A stretch of 64,000 nt of DNA from Pseudonocardia sp. T1-2H (lineage in GTDB: Bacteria; Actinomycetota; Actinomycetes; Mycobacteriales; Pseudonocardiaceae): the NCBI RefSeq assembly GCF_038039215.1, contig NZ_JBBPCL010000001.1, forward strand, positions 496,001 to 560,000, given 5' to 3'. The notes below the pieces were generated by a model. That model did not search any database and was not told the DNA's origin. It worked only from the letters and a program-made list of their open reading frames with translations. Position 1 is the first letter of the stretch. Each line of letters starts with the position of its first letter. The position numbers and the translations under genes were made by a program. Shown piece after piece: positions 9,596 through 17,474 of the stretch.

Positions 9596-10576
9596 CTAGG
9601 CGTTGCCGTCGAACAGGCTCGTGACCGAGCCGTCGTCGAACACCTGGCGGATCGCCTCCGCGACCAGCGGGGCGATCGGCAGCACGGTCATGGCGTCGAA
9701 GCGCTTCTCCTCCGCGATCGGCAGCGTGTCGGTGAAGACGACCTCGCGCGCGCCGCAGTTCGCGAGCCGCTCGACCGCCGGCCCGGAGAGCACCCCGTGC
9801 GTGGCGGCGATGATCACGTCCTTGGCGCCGTCCCGCAGCAGCACCTCGACCGCCTTCGCGACCGTGCCACCGGTGTCGATCATGTCGTCGATGACCACGC
9901 AGGTACGGCCCTCGACCTCACCGACCACCCGGTTCGCGACGGCCTCGTTGGGCTTGCGCGGGTCCCGCGTCTTGTGGATGAACGCCAGCGGGGTGCCGCC
10001 GAGGGTCTCCGCCCAGCGCTCCGCCAGCCGCACGCGCCCCGAGTCCGGGGAGACGACGGCCATCTCGCGGGTGTCGTACTTCGACTTGATGTGCCCGGCC
10101 AGTACCGGAAGGGCGAACAGGTGGTCCACCGGGCCGTCGAAGAAGCCCTGGATCTGTGACGTGTGCAGGTCGACGCACATGATCCGGTCCGCGCCCGCGG
10201 TCTTGAACATGTCCGCGATGAGCCGCGCGGAGATCGGCTCGCGGCCGCGGTGCTTCTTGTCCTGGCGGGCGTAGCCCCAGAACGGCATGACCACGGTGAT
10301 CCGCTTGGCCGAGGCGCGCTTGAGCGCGTCGACCATGATCAGCTGCTCCATGATCGCGTCGTTGATCGGGGCCGAGTGCGCCTGGATGACGAAGGCGTCG
10401 CACCCGCGGACGGACTCCTCGAACCGGACGAAGATCTCGCCGTTGGCGAACGAGTACGCCGACTGCGGCGTGATCGTCACGTCGAGCTCCTTGGCCACCT
10501 GCTCGGCCAGCTCGGGATGAGCCCGGCCGGAGAAGAGCATCAGGTTCTTCTTCGGCGTGGCCGACATCGCGCTCAC
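9596..10576 (-). CDS. prs: Ribose-phosphate pyrophosphokinase
   Basis: Makes PRPP from ribose 5-phosphate and ATP for nucleotide, His and Trp synthesis. The protein is 326 residues. The PRPP-binding loop [12 protein letters not shown] (about 232) and the catalytic segment [16 protein letters not shown] (about 103) are intact. The GTG start (10576) has GAGGAGG about 9 bases upstream and overlaps the glmU stop; an ATG three codons in is the alternative. The TAG stop lies inside the CCTAGG target duplicated by the IS481 element. Confidence 0.96.
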   Translation of the reverse strand: MSAMSATPKKNLMLFSGRAHPELAEQVAKELDVTITPQSAYSFANGEIFVRFEESVRGCDAFVIQAHSAPINDAIMEQLIMVDALKRASAKRITVVMPFWGYARQDKKHRGREPISARLIADMFKTAGADRIMCVDLHTSQIQGFFDGPVDHLFALPVLAGHIKSKYDTREMAVVSPDSGRVRLAERWAETLGGTPLAFIHKTRDPRKPNEAVANRVVGEVEGRTCVVIDDMIDTGGTVAKAVEVLLRDGAKDVIIAATHGVLSGPAVERLANCGAREVVFTDTLPIAEEKRFDAMTVLPIAPLVAEAIRQVFDDGSVTSLFDGNA

Positions 10577-12153
10577 CGTGTGTTGCCTCCTCGACCGGTG
10601 TCACCGGCGTCACCTGCGGCGTTCTGGACGGCGGTGCCCGGACCGTCGTCGCGACCGGTCCCTGGCGTGCCGCCCTGGGCGCGCGCGGCGGCCTGCGCCG
10701 CCGGCGTCCCGGGCCGTTTCCGTACGACCCACCCGTCGATGGTCCGCTGTGACCCGGACGACACGGCAAGCGCCCCCGGTGGGACGTCCTCCCGGACGAC
10801 CGTGCCCGCCCCCGTGTAGGCGCCGTCGCCGATGTGGACGGGGGCGATGAACATGGTGTCCGATCCGGTGCGCACATGGGAACCGATCACGGTGCGGTGC
10901 TTCCCGACACCGTCGTAGTTCACGAACACCGAGGATGCGCCGATGTTGCTCATCTCGCCGATCGTGGCGTCCCCGACATAGGTCAGGTGCGGCACCTTCG
11001 TGCCGGCGCCGATCTCGCTGTTCTTCGTCTCGACGAACGTGCCGATCTTCCCGCGCTCGCCCAGCTTCGTGCCGGGGCGCAGGAACGCGAACGGACCCAC
11101 CTGGGCACCGGCGCCGATCAGCGCGTCGCTGCCGTGGGTCCGCACGACCCTCGCGCCCTGGCCGATCTCGCAGTCCGTGAGCGTGGTGTCCGGGCCGACC
11201 TCCGCGCCGTCGCCGACGACCGTGTGCCCGAGCAGCTGCGTCCCCGGCGCCACGACGACGTCGACTCCGAGCCGCACCGTCACGTCGACCCAGGTGGTGG
11301 CCGGGTCGACGACCGTGACCCCGGCGAGCATCCAGCCGCGCAGCAGCCGCCGGTTGAGCTCTGCGCGCAGCTCCGCGAGCTGCACCCGGTCGTTCACGCC
11401 GCGGACCAGCCACTCGTCCGCGCAGCGCACGGCGCCGACCCGCAGGCCGTCGGTCACCGCGAGCTCGACGAGGTCCGTCAGGTAGAGCTCGCCCTGGGCG
11501 TTGTCCTGGCCGAGCCGGCCCAGGCCGGAGGTGAGGAACTCCGCGTCGAAGGCGTAGACACCGGAGTTGACCTCGGTGATCGCCCGCTGCTCCGGGGTCG
11601 CGTCCGCCTGCTCGACGATCGCGAGGACCGCGCCGTCCGCCGCCCCGTCCTCACGAAGGATGCGGCCGTAGCCGGTCGGGTCCGCGAGGTCGGTCGTCAG
11701 CAGCGTGGCCGCGGACCCGGACTCCTCGTGCGTGCGCAGGACCGAGGCGAGGGTGGCGGCGTCGAGCAGCGGGACGTCCCCGTACCCGACGAGCACGGTG
11801 CCGGTCAGGCCGGACGGCAGCTGCGTGAGGCCCGCGCGCACCGCGTCCCCGGTGCCGAGCTGCTGCTCCTGCACGGCGGTGAGAACCGGCCGGGCCAGCT
11901 CCTCGGAGAGGGCCCCGAGGTGCTCGGCGACCTGCTCGCGGGCGTGCCCGATCACCGTCACGAGGTGCTCCGGCTCCAGCTCCGCGACGGCGTGCACCGC
12001 GTGCCCGAGCAGGCTGCGCCCGCCGATGGCGTGCAGGACCTTGGGGGTCGCGGACCGCATCCGGGTGCCCTCGCCGGCCGCCAGCACGACGGCCGCGGCG
12101 GGCCGGGTCGCCCCCGCCTCGGCTGTCTCGGGACGGTCGTGACGTTCGGGCAT
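10573..12153 (-). CDS. glmU: Bifunctional GlmU: glucosamine-1-phosphate acetyltransferase / N-acetylglucosamine-1-phosphate uridylyltransferase
   Basis: Makes UDP-GlcNAc for peptidoglycan. At 526 residues it has an N-terminal nucleotidyltransferase (LAAGEGTRM, about 24; GYGDVPLL, about 120). The C-terminal left-handed beta-helix of hexapeptide repeats carries FLRPGTKLG and the acetyl-CoA site. A Gly/Ala-rich tail of about 45 residues extends the C terminus. ATG 12153 is chosen because the family start lies here; the upstream extension is Arg/Pro-rich out-of-family sequence. The stop overlaps the prs start. Confidence 0.95.
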   Translation of the reverse strand: MPERHDRPETAEAGATRPAAAVVLAAGEGTRMRSATPKVLHAIGGRSLLGHAVHAVAELEPEHLVTVIGHAREQVAEHLGALSEELARPVLTAVQEQQLGTGDAVRAGLTQLPSGLTGTVLVGYGDVPLLDAATLASVLRTHEESGSAATLLTTDLADPTGYGRILREDGAADGAVLAIVEQADATPEQRAITEVNSGVYAFDAEFLTSGLGRLGQDNAQGELYLTDLVELAVTDGLRVGAVRCADEWLVRGVNDRVQLAELRAELNRRLLRGWMLAGVTVVDPATTWVDVTVRLGVDVVVAPGTQLLGHTVVGDGAEVGPDTTLTDCEIGQGARVVRTHGSDALIGAGAQVGPFAFLRPGTKLGERGKIGTFVETKNSEIGAGTKVPHLTYVGDATIGEMSNIGASSVFVNYDGVGKHRTVIGSHVRTGSDTMFIAPVHIGDGAYTGAGTVVREDVPPGALAVSSGSQRTIDGWVVRKRPGTPAAQAAARAQGGTPGTGRDDGPGTAVQNAAGDAGDTGRGGNTR

Positions 12154-12433
12154 GTGGCCAGCTCCCTGCCTCGTGTCCGCTCTCGCGTATCCGGTTCGTC
12201 CGTGTCCGGTGGGACACGGGACGCGGGGATGAATCCTACGGCGGCCGGGCTCCGGCCATTCCGGTGCATGCGGGGCGCCGACACCGGGCCGGGGCACGAG
12301 ACGCCGCGCGGGGACTTCCGGGTGGAGCGGGTCGGCACCTATCCTCGGCCGCCCGGGGCAACGAGGTGTGGAGACGGGCGCGATCGGGTTGTCCCACGAG
12401 CGAAGGCCTTCACAGCGTCGATCGGAGAGACAC

Positions 12434-12871
12434 ATGCCCACCCGCACCGCACGCACCGCCTGGAACGGCACCCTGCAGGAGGGCTCCGGCCAGGTCGAGC
12501 TGAGCAGCAGCAAGGTCGGCACCTACGACGTCAGCTTCCCGAAGCGGGCGGCCGACGACGCGGGCGGCACCACCAGCCCCGAGGAGCTCATCGCCGCCGC
12601 GCACTCGTCCTGCTACGCCATGCAGCTCTCGGCCCTGATCGGCGAGGCGGGCGGTACGCCGGAGTCCCTCGACGTCAAGGCGGACGTGTCGCTGGCGCCG
12701 GACCCCGCGGGCGGCTTCCGGATCACGGACATCGCGCTGACGGTGCGCGGCCAGGTCACCGGCCTCGACGCCACCGGCTTCGAGAAGGCCGCCCGGGCCG
12801 CCAAGGAGTCCTGCCCGGTCAGCAAGGCCCTGACCGGCACCACGATCACCCTCGACGCGGCGCTCGACTGA
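12434..12871 (+). CDS. OsmC/Ohr family peroxiredoxin-like protein
   Basis: A 145-residue OsmC-type protein that reduces organic hydroperoxides through two cysteines. The peroxidatic Cys is in AAHSSCYAM (about 56) and the resolving Cys in [11 protein letters not shown] (about 124). Family features such as [12 protein letters not shown] are intact. ATG 12434 follows GGAGAG by 5-6 bases. It is divergent from glmU and lies about 40 bases from the end of the tRNA-Gln gene on the other strand. Confidence 0.92.
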   Translation: MPTRTARTAWNGTLQEGSGQVELSSSKVGTYDVSFPKRAADDAGGTTSPEELIAAAHSSCYAMQLSALIGEAGGTPESLDVKADVSLAPDPAGGFRITDIALTVRGQVTGLDATGFEKAARAAKESCPVSKALTGTTITLDAALD

Positions 12872-12912
12872 GAGCCCGCGCGCCGGGTCCACGGAACGAG
12901 GAGAAGGGACTG

Positions 12913-12983
12913 CTCCGCCGCCAGGATTCGAACCTGGACCATCGGAACCAAAATCCGAGGTGCTGCCTTTACACCACGGCGGA
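12913..12983 (-). tRNA. tRNA-Gln (anticodon TTG)
   Basis: On the minus strand the acceptor arms TCCGCCG and CGGCGGA pair. The D arm, the anticodon stem TCGGA/TCCGA around loop TTTTGGT (anticodon TTG) and the T arm CAGG-TTCGAAT-CCTG fold normally. The length is 71 nt with discriminator G, and CCA is not encoded. tRNA-Gln in this neighbourhood agrees with other actinobacterial genomes. Confidence 0.95.
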
Positions 12984-13092
12984 CAGGCTTCAAGTCTGAC
13001 ACGGTGGACCCGGCGGCAGCCGATCACCCGTCTGCGCCGCCGGGCGACCCACCCGCGGGTGACTGCTGTGCCGATCGTGTAACACTGGCCCG

Positions 13093-14343
13093 GTGCCGAC
13101 GCCCGCCCCGAAAACGCGTCCCCCCACTTGTCGCCTGTGCGGCTCACTGGACCTGCGGGGGTTCCTGGACCTCGGGGCGACGCCGCCGTGCGAGCTGTTC
13201 CTCACAGCCGAGGCCCTCGAGCAGCCCGAGGAGACCTTCCCACTGCACGTGCGGGTGTGCGCGGACTGTCTGCTCGCCCAGCTGCCGCCGCTGATCACCC
13301 CCGAGGACACCTTCACCGAGTACGCCTACTTCTCGTCGTTCTCGACGTCCTGGGTGCAGCACGCGAAGCGCTACGTCGACTCGGCGGTGCAGCGGCTGGG
13401 CCTGGGCCCGGACTCGTTCGTGGTCGAGGTCGCGAGCAACGACGGCTACCTGCTCCGGAATGTCGTCGACGCGGGGATCCGCTGCCTCGGCGTCGAGCCC
13501 TCGGCCAACGTCGGGGAGGCCGCCCGGGAGAAGGGCGTGCCCACGCTGACGGCGTTCCTCACCCCGGAGACGGGCGCACAGGTCCGGGCCGAGCACGGCC
13601 CGGCGGACCTGGTGGCACTGAACAACGTCTACGCGCACATCCCGGACGTCGTCGGCTTCACCCGCGGCCTGCGCTCCCTGGTGGCGGACGACGGCTGGGT
13701 GTCCGTCGAGGTCCAGCACCTGCTGACCCTCGTGGAGCACACCCAGTTCGACACGATCTACCACGAGCACTTCCAGTACTACACGCTGCTCACCGGGCAG
13801 CGAGCGCTGGCGTCGGGCGGCCTGACGCTGGTCGACGTCGAGCTCCTCGACACCCACGGCGGCTCGATCCGCATGTGGGCCAGGCCCGCCGAGATCGCCG
13901 GCGCGCCGTCGCAGGCCGTCGCGGACGTGCTGGCGGCGGAGGCGAGGGCCGGGCTGCACACCGTCGAGGGGCACGACGGCTTCGCCCAGGAGGTCTCCCG
14001 CGTCCGGGACGACCTCGTCGCCTTCCTGATCGACGCCCGCCGCGCCGGGAGGACGGTCGTCGGGTACGGCGCACCGGGCAAGGGCAACACCCTGCTCAAC
14101 TACTGCGGCATCCGGCCGGACCTGCTGGCCTACACGGTGGACCGCAACCCCTACAAGCACGGCCGGTTCACTCCGGGCACCCGGATCCCGGTCGTCGAGC
14201 CCGAGCGGATCGCACAGGACCGTCCGGACTACGTGCTCGTCCTGCCCTGGAACCTGCGCGCCGAGCTGACCGAGCAGCTCGCGTACGTGCGGGACTGGGG
14301 CGGGCGCCTGGTCTTCCCCATCCCTAGGCTCGAGGTGGTCTGA
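13093..14343 (+). CDS. Sugar C-methyltransferase, SAM-dependent (NovU/TylC3-like architecture)
   Basis: A 416-residue methyltransferase. The N-terminal zinc-binding region has CRLCG (about 16) and CADCLLAQ (about 57), followed by a SAM domain (VVEVASNDGYLL, about 112). The C-terminal domain typical of NDP-sugar C-methyltransferases carries GYGAPGKGN (about 323). Family members add C-methyl groups to keto-deoxysugar nucleotides. The stop lies 1 base before the next gene, so the two are translationally coupled. It is first of a four-gene cassette; the final sugar is unknown. Confidence 0.85.
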   Translation: MPTPAPKTRPPTCRLCGSLDLRGFLDLGATPPCELFLTAEALEQPEETFPLHVRVCADCLLAQLPPLITPEDTFTEYAYFSSFSTSWVQHAKRYVDSAVQRLGLGPDSFVVEVASNDGYLLRNVVDAGIRCLGVEPSANVGEAAREKGVPTLTAFLTPETGAQVRAEHGPADLVALNNVYAHIPDVVGFTRGLRSLVADDGWVSVEVQHLLTLVEHTQFDTIYHEHFQYYTLLTGQRALASGGLTLVDVELLDTHGGSIRMWARPAEIAGAPSQAVADVLAAEARAGLHTVEGHDGFAQEVSRVRDDLVAFLIDARRAGRTVVGYGAPGKGNTLLNYCGIRPDLLAYTVDRNPYKHGRFTPGTRIPVVEPERIAQDRPDYVLVLPWNLRAELTEQLAYVRDWGGRLVFPIPRLEVV

Positions 14344-14344
14344 C

Positions 14345-15175
14345 TTGAAGGTCGTCCTCTTCTGCGGTGGCTACGGAATGCGGATGCGCGACGGCGTGTC
14401 GGACCTGCCGAAGCCGATGCACCAGGTCGGACCGCGCCCGCTGATCTGGCACGTGATGCGCTACTACGCGCACTTCGGGTACACGGACTTCGTCCTGTGC
14501 CTGGGCTACGGCGCCCACCACATCAAGGACTTCTTCCTGAACTACGACGAGACGGCGTCGAACGACTTCGTGCTGCACCGGGGCGAGGTCGAGCTGCTGG
14601 CCCGGGACATCCAGGACTGGAACATCACCTTCGTCCACACCGGCCTGGACTCGCCGATCGGCGAGCGTCTGCGCCGGGTGCGGTCCCTGGTCGAGGGCGA
14701 GGAGATGTTCCTGGCCAACTACGCGGACGTGCTCACCGACGCCCCGCTGGACGACATGGTGGCGAAGTTCCAGGCGTCGGACGCGGTCGGTGGGCTGATG
14801 GCGGTGCCGCCGCAGTCCGCCTTCCACTGTGTGGACGTCGGCGAGGACGGCGTGATCGACTCGATAAGCTCGTTGCAGCAGCTGCCGTTGTGGGAGAACG
14901 GCGGGTACCTGATGTTCCGGCCGGAGGTGTTCGACCACCTCACCAAGGGCTGCGACCTGATCGAGGACGTCTGCGCGCCGCTCGCGAAGCAGGGCCGGAT
15001 GCTGGCCTACCGCTACCGCGGTTTCTGGCAGCCGGCGGACACAGTCAAGGAACGCACCGCGCTGGAAGCGGCCTACCAGGGCGGCACCCGACCGTGGATG
15101 CTGTGGGAAGCCCCGGACCGGGACCCGCTGCAGGCCGCGATCGCGGCCCTGCAGGACGCCCGCCCCGAGCGCTGA
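14345..15175 (+). CDS. Glucose-1-phosphate cytidylyltransferase-like nucleotidyltransferase (RfbF type)
   Basis: A 276-residue sugar-1-phosphate nucleotidylyltransferase. The signature VLFCGGYGMRMRDG (4-17) is the RfbF variant of GGxGTR, and LPKPMHQVG supplies the conserved Lys. RfbF makes CDP-glucose from CTP and glucose 1-phosphate; the nucleotide here cannot be fixed from sequence. The start is TTG, one base after the methyltransferase stop, with no clear ribosome binding site of its own, which implies coupling. No CDP-glucose dehydratase is in the window. Confidence 0.82.
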   Translation: MKVVLFCGGYGMRMRDGVSDLPKPMHQVGPRPLIWHVMRYYAHFGYTDFVLCLGYGAHHIKDFFLNYDETASNDFVLHRGEVELLARDIQDWNITFVHTGLDSPIGERLRRVRSLVEGEEMFLANYADVLTDAPLDDMVAKFQASDAVGGLMAVPPQSAFHCVDVGEDGVIDSISSLQQLPLWENGGYLMFRPEVFDHLTKGCDLIEDVCAPLAKQGRMLAYRYRGFWQPADTVKERTALEAAYQGGTRPWMLWEAPDRDPLQAAIAALQDARPER

Positions 15176-15214
15176 AGGTGCGGCGATGACGGACGTGACC
15201 GGAGGAGGGACGCT

Positions 15215-15886
15215 GTGTTGAGCCTGCTCCCGGAGCGTCTGGACCGGATGCTCCTGCTCGGCGCCCACTGCGACGACATCGTGATCGGGGCCGGCGGGTC
15301 GCTGCTGGAGCTGTGCCGCGCGCACCCCGGCGTGCGGGTCACCGCCATGGTGCTCACCGGCGGGGGCTCGCTGCGCGAGGAGGAGGAACGCGCCGCGCTC
15401 GCGGCATTCTGCCCCGGCGCGCAGCTCGAGATCGTCGTCCACGACATGCCGGACGGCCGGGTGCCGACCCGGTGGGAACGTGCCAAGCAGGCGGTGGAGG
15501 AGATGCGCGGCCTCGGCGAGCCGGACCTGATCCTCGCGCCGTCGCCGCACGACGCGCACCAGGACCACCGGACGCTCGCGGAGATCGTCCCCACGGTGTT
15601 CCGGGACCACCTGACCCTGGGCTACGAGATCCTGAAGTGGGAGGGCGACCTCGCCCAGCCCGCCGTCTACCTGCCGCTCGCCGAACCGGTGCTGCGGGAG
15701 AAGGTCGCGAAGCTGCACGAGCACTACGGCAGCCAGCGGGACCGGAACTGGTTCGACGCCGAGACCTTCGCGGGTCTGGCCCGGATCCGCGGCGTGCAGT
15801 GCCACGCCCGCTACGCCGAGGCGTTCCACGCGTCCAAGCTGGTCCTGGGCGTGGCGCCACTCACCGGACTCGATCCCGTCGACTAA
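15215..15886 (+). CDS. PIG-L family deacetylase
   Basis: A 223-residue zinc-dependent N-deacetylase related to GlcNAc-PI and mycothiol deacetylases. The metal site HCDD lies in LLGAHCDDIVIGAG (about 15-28) and the later His in SPHDAHQDHR (about 110). GTG 15215 has GGAGGAGG about 6 bases upstream. The gene lies between a nucleotidyltransferase and an epimerase, so an acetamido-sugar nucleotide or a glycoconjugate is the plausible substrate. That is an inference from context. Confidence 0.87.
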   Translation: MLSLLPERLDRMLLLGAHCDDIVIGAGGSLLELCRAHPGVRVTAMVLTGGGSLREEEERAALAAFCPGAQLEIVVHDMPDGRVPTRWERAKQAVEEMRGLGEPDLILAPSPHDAHQDHRTLAEIVPTVFRDHLTLGYEILKWEGDLAQPAVYLPLAEPVLREKVAKLHEHYGSQRDRNWFDAETFAGLARIRGVQCHARYAEAFHASKLVLGVAPLTGLDPVD

Positions 15887-15966
15887 CAACCCGGGGTCCG
15901 CCTCCGACGTCGTACCGGGTAGGAACGTCTTTGCGAGGGCACGACCGACACGAGGAGAACCGAGCT

Positions 15967-16992
15967 GTGCGAGTTCTGTTGACCGGCCACCAGGGCTACC
16001 TGGGCACCGTGATGGCGCCGATCCTGGCGGCCGCCGGGCACGAGGTGGTGGGCCTGGACAGTGGCCTGTTCGCCGACTGCGTGCTCGGGTCGCTCGACAC
16101 CCCGGACGTCACCGGGCTGTCCACCGACCTGCGGGACGTCACCGAGGACCAGCTGAAGGGCTTCGACGCCGTCGTCCACATGGCGGCCCTGTCGAACGAC
16201 CCGCTGGGCTCGATGGCCCCGGAGATCACCTACGACATCAACCACCACGCGTCGACCCGGCTGGCCACCCTGGCCAAGGGCGCCGGCGTCGGCCGCTTCG
16301 TCTACGCCTCGACGTGCTCGGTCTACGGCGCGCAGTCGGGCGACGACCTGGTGGACGAGGACGCCCCGCTCAAGCCGGTCACCCCGTACGCGATCTCCAA
16401 GGTCCGCGTCGAGGACGATCTCGCAGCCCTGGCCGATTCCGACTTCGTGCCGGTCTCGATGCGCAACGCCACCGCCTTCGGCTTCTCGCCGCGGCTGCGC
16501 GCGGACATCGTGCTGAACAACCTGGTGGGCCACGCGATCCTGTCCAACCAGGTCAAGGTCCTCTCCGACGGCACCCCGTGGCGTCCGCTGGCGCACGCGG
16601 AGGACATCGCCCGCGCCGTCGTCGCCGCCCTGACCGCGCCCGCCGAGGTGGTCAGCGCCCGCGCGTACAACGTGGGGACCGAGAAGAACAACCGGACGGT
16701 CGCCGAGATCGCGCAGGCCGTGGTCGAGGCCGTCCCCGGCTCGGAGCTGCTCATCACCGGCGAGGCCGGCAACGACCCGCGCTCCTACCGGGTGGACTTC
16801 TCCCGCGCCCGCAAGGAGCTCGGCTTCGAGGCCGAGTGGACGATCCCGGCCGGGGCCCAGCAGCTCGCGGACGAGTACCGCGCGCGGGGCCTCACCCAGG
16901 ACGCCTTCGACAACCGCTTCACCCGCCTCGCGGTCCTGAACGCGCGGCAGAAGGCGGGCACGCTGGACGGCAGCATGCACGTCATCGGCTGA
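15967..16992 (+). CDS. NAD-dependent epimerase/dehydratase (extended SDR)
   Basis: A 341-residue extended short-chain dehydrogenase acting on nucleotide sugars. The Rossmann motif is TGHQGYLG (6-13), MAALSNDP follows, and the catalytic triad has ASTCSVYG and TPYAISK (Tyr-x3-Lys, about 139). GTG 15967 is chosen from an AGGAG element about 10 bases upstream; upstream sequence in this frame belongs to the deacetylase region. It is last of the four-gene sugar cassette and is followed 19 bases later by a strong hairpin. Confidence 0.88.
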   Translation: MRVLLTGHQGYLGTVMAPILAAAGHEVVGLDSGLFADCVLGSLDTPDVTGLSTDLRDVTEDQLKGFDAVVHMAALSNDPLGSMAPEITYDINHHASTRLATLAKGAGVGRFVYASTCSVYGAQSGDDLVDEDAPLKPVTPYAISKVRVEDDLAALADSDFVPVSMRNATAFGFSPRLRADIVLNNLVGHAILSNQVKVLSDGTPWRPLAHAEDIARAVVAALTAPAEVVSARAYNVGTEKNNRTVAEIAQAVVEAVPGSELLITGEAGNDPRSYRVDFSRARKELGFEAEWTIPAGAQQLADEYRARGLTQDAFDNRFTRLAVLNARQKAGTLDGSMHVIG

Positions 16993-17011
16993 CTCTCCGG
17001 TCGATCTCGCG

Positions 17012-17055
17012 CGAACGGCACCTTCGTTCATTAGGTTGAACGAAGGTGCCGTTCG
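17012..17055. terminator. Perfect 19-bp hairpin terminator
   Basis: The arms 17012-17030 and 17037-17055 pair perfectly around loop TTAGGT. The arm starts CGAACGGCACCTTCG. It ends the sugar cassette and overlaps the upstream region of the DUF2277 gene. It shares the CGGCAC-TT arm and a TAGGT loop element with the palindrome at 5984-6050. Confidence 0.8.
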
Positions 17056-17078
17056 TGCATCGAGGGAGGGACCCGCGC

Positions 17079-17348
17079 ATGTGCCGCAACATCCGCACCC
17101 TGCACAACTTCGACCCGCCGGCCCGTGACGACGAGGTACGGGCCGCCGCGCTGCAGTACGTCCGCAAGGTCAGCGGCACCGCGAAGCCGTCGCGGGCCAA
17201 CGAGGAGGCGTTCGCGCGGGCCGTGGCCGAGATCGCGCACGTCACCCGGCACCTCCTCGACGATCTGGTGACCACCGCGCCGCCGAAGGACCGCGAGGTC
17301 GAGGCGGCCAAGGCCCGGGCCCGCGCGCAGGAGCGCTACCGCGCCTGA
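17079..17348 (+). CDS. DUF2277 domain protein
   Basis: An 89-residue protein opening with the family motif MCRNIRTLHNFDPPA and the following VRAAALQYVRKVSG. The function of DUF2277 is unknown. ATG 17079 is chosen because it starts the family motif, with GAGGGAGGG upstream. The stop codon overlaps the first unit of a four-copy 24-bp repeat. Confidence 0.85.
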   Translation: MCRNIRTLHNFDPPARDDEVRAAALQYVRKVSGTAKPSRANEEAFARAVAEIAHVTRHLLDDLVTTAPPKDREVEAAKARARAQERYRA

Positions 17349-17442
17349 GCGGCCCGCCGCTGTGCCTACTGAGCGGCTCGCCGCTGTGCCTACTGAGCGG
17401 CTCGCCGCTGTGCCTACTGAGCGGCTCGCCGCTGTGCCCGCT
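17347..17442. repeat. Four tandem 24-bp units, each a palindrome
   Basis: Copies start at 17347, 17371, 17395 and 17419. Each contains AGCGGC-2-GCCGCT, an inverted repeat with a 2-base centre. The first copy has one change and the last differs only near its end. The array starts in the DUF2277 stop codon and ends 32 bases before the tricorn start. Confidence 0.95.
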
Positions 17443-17474
17443 GAGCCCGGACCGTCGCTCGATACGGTGAGCGG

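Noticed and set aside
15883..17031. Reverse-strand gene opposite the epimerase
   Set aside because: The + strand has Rossmann and YxxxK motifs in register, while the reverse product is a His/Arg/Val-rich shadow.
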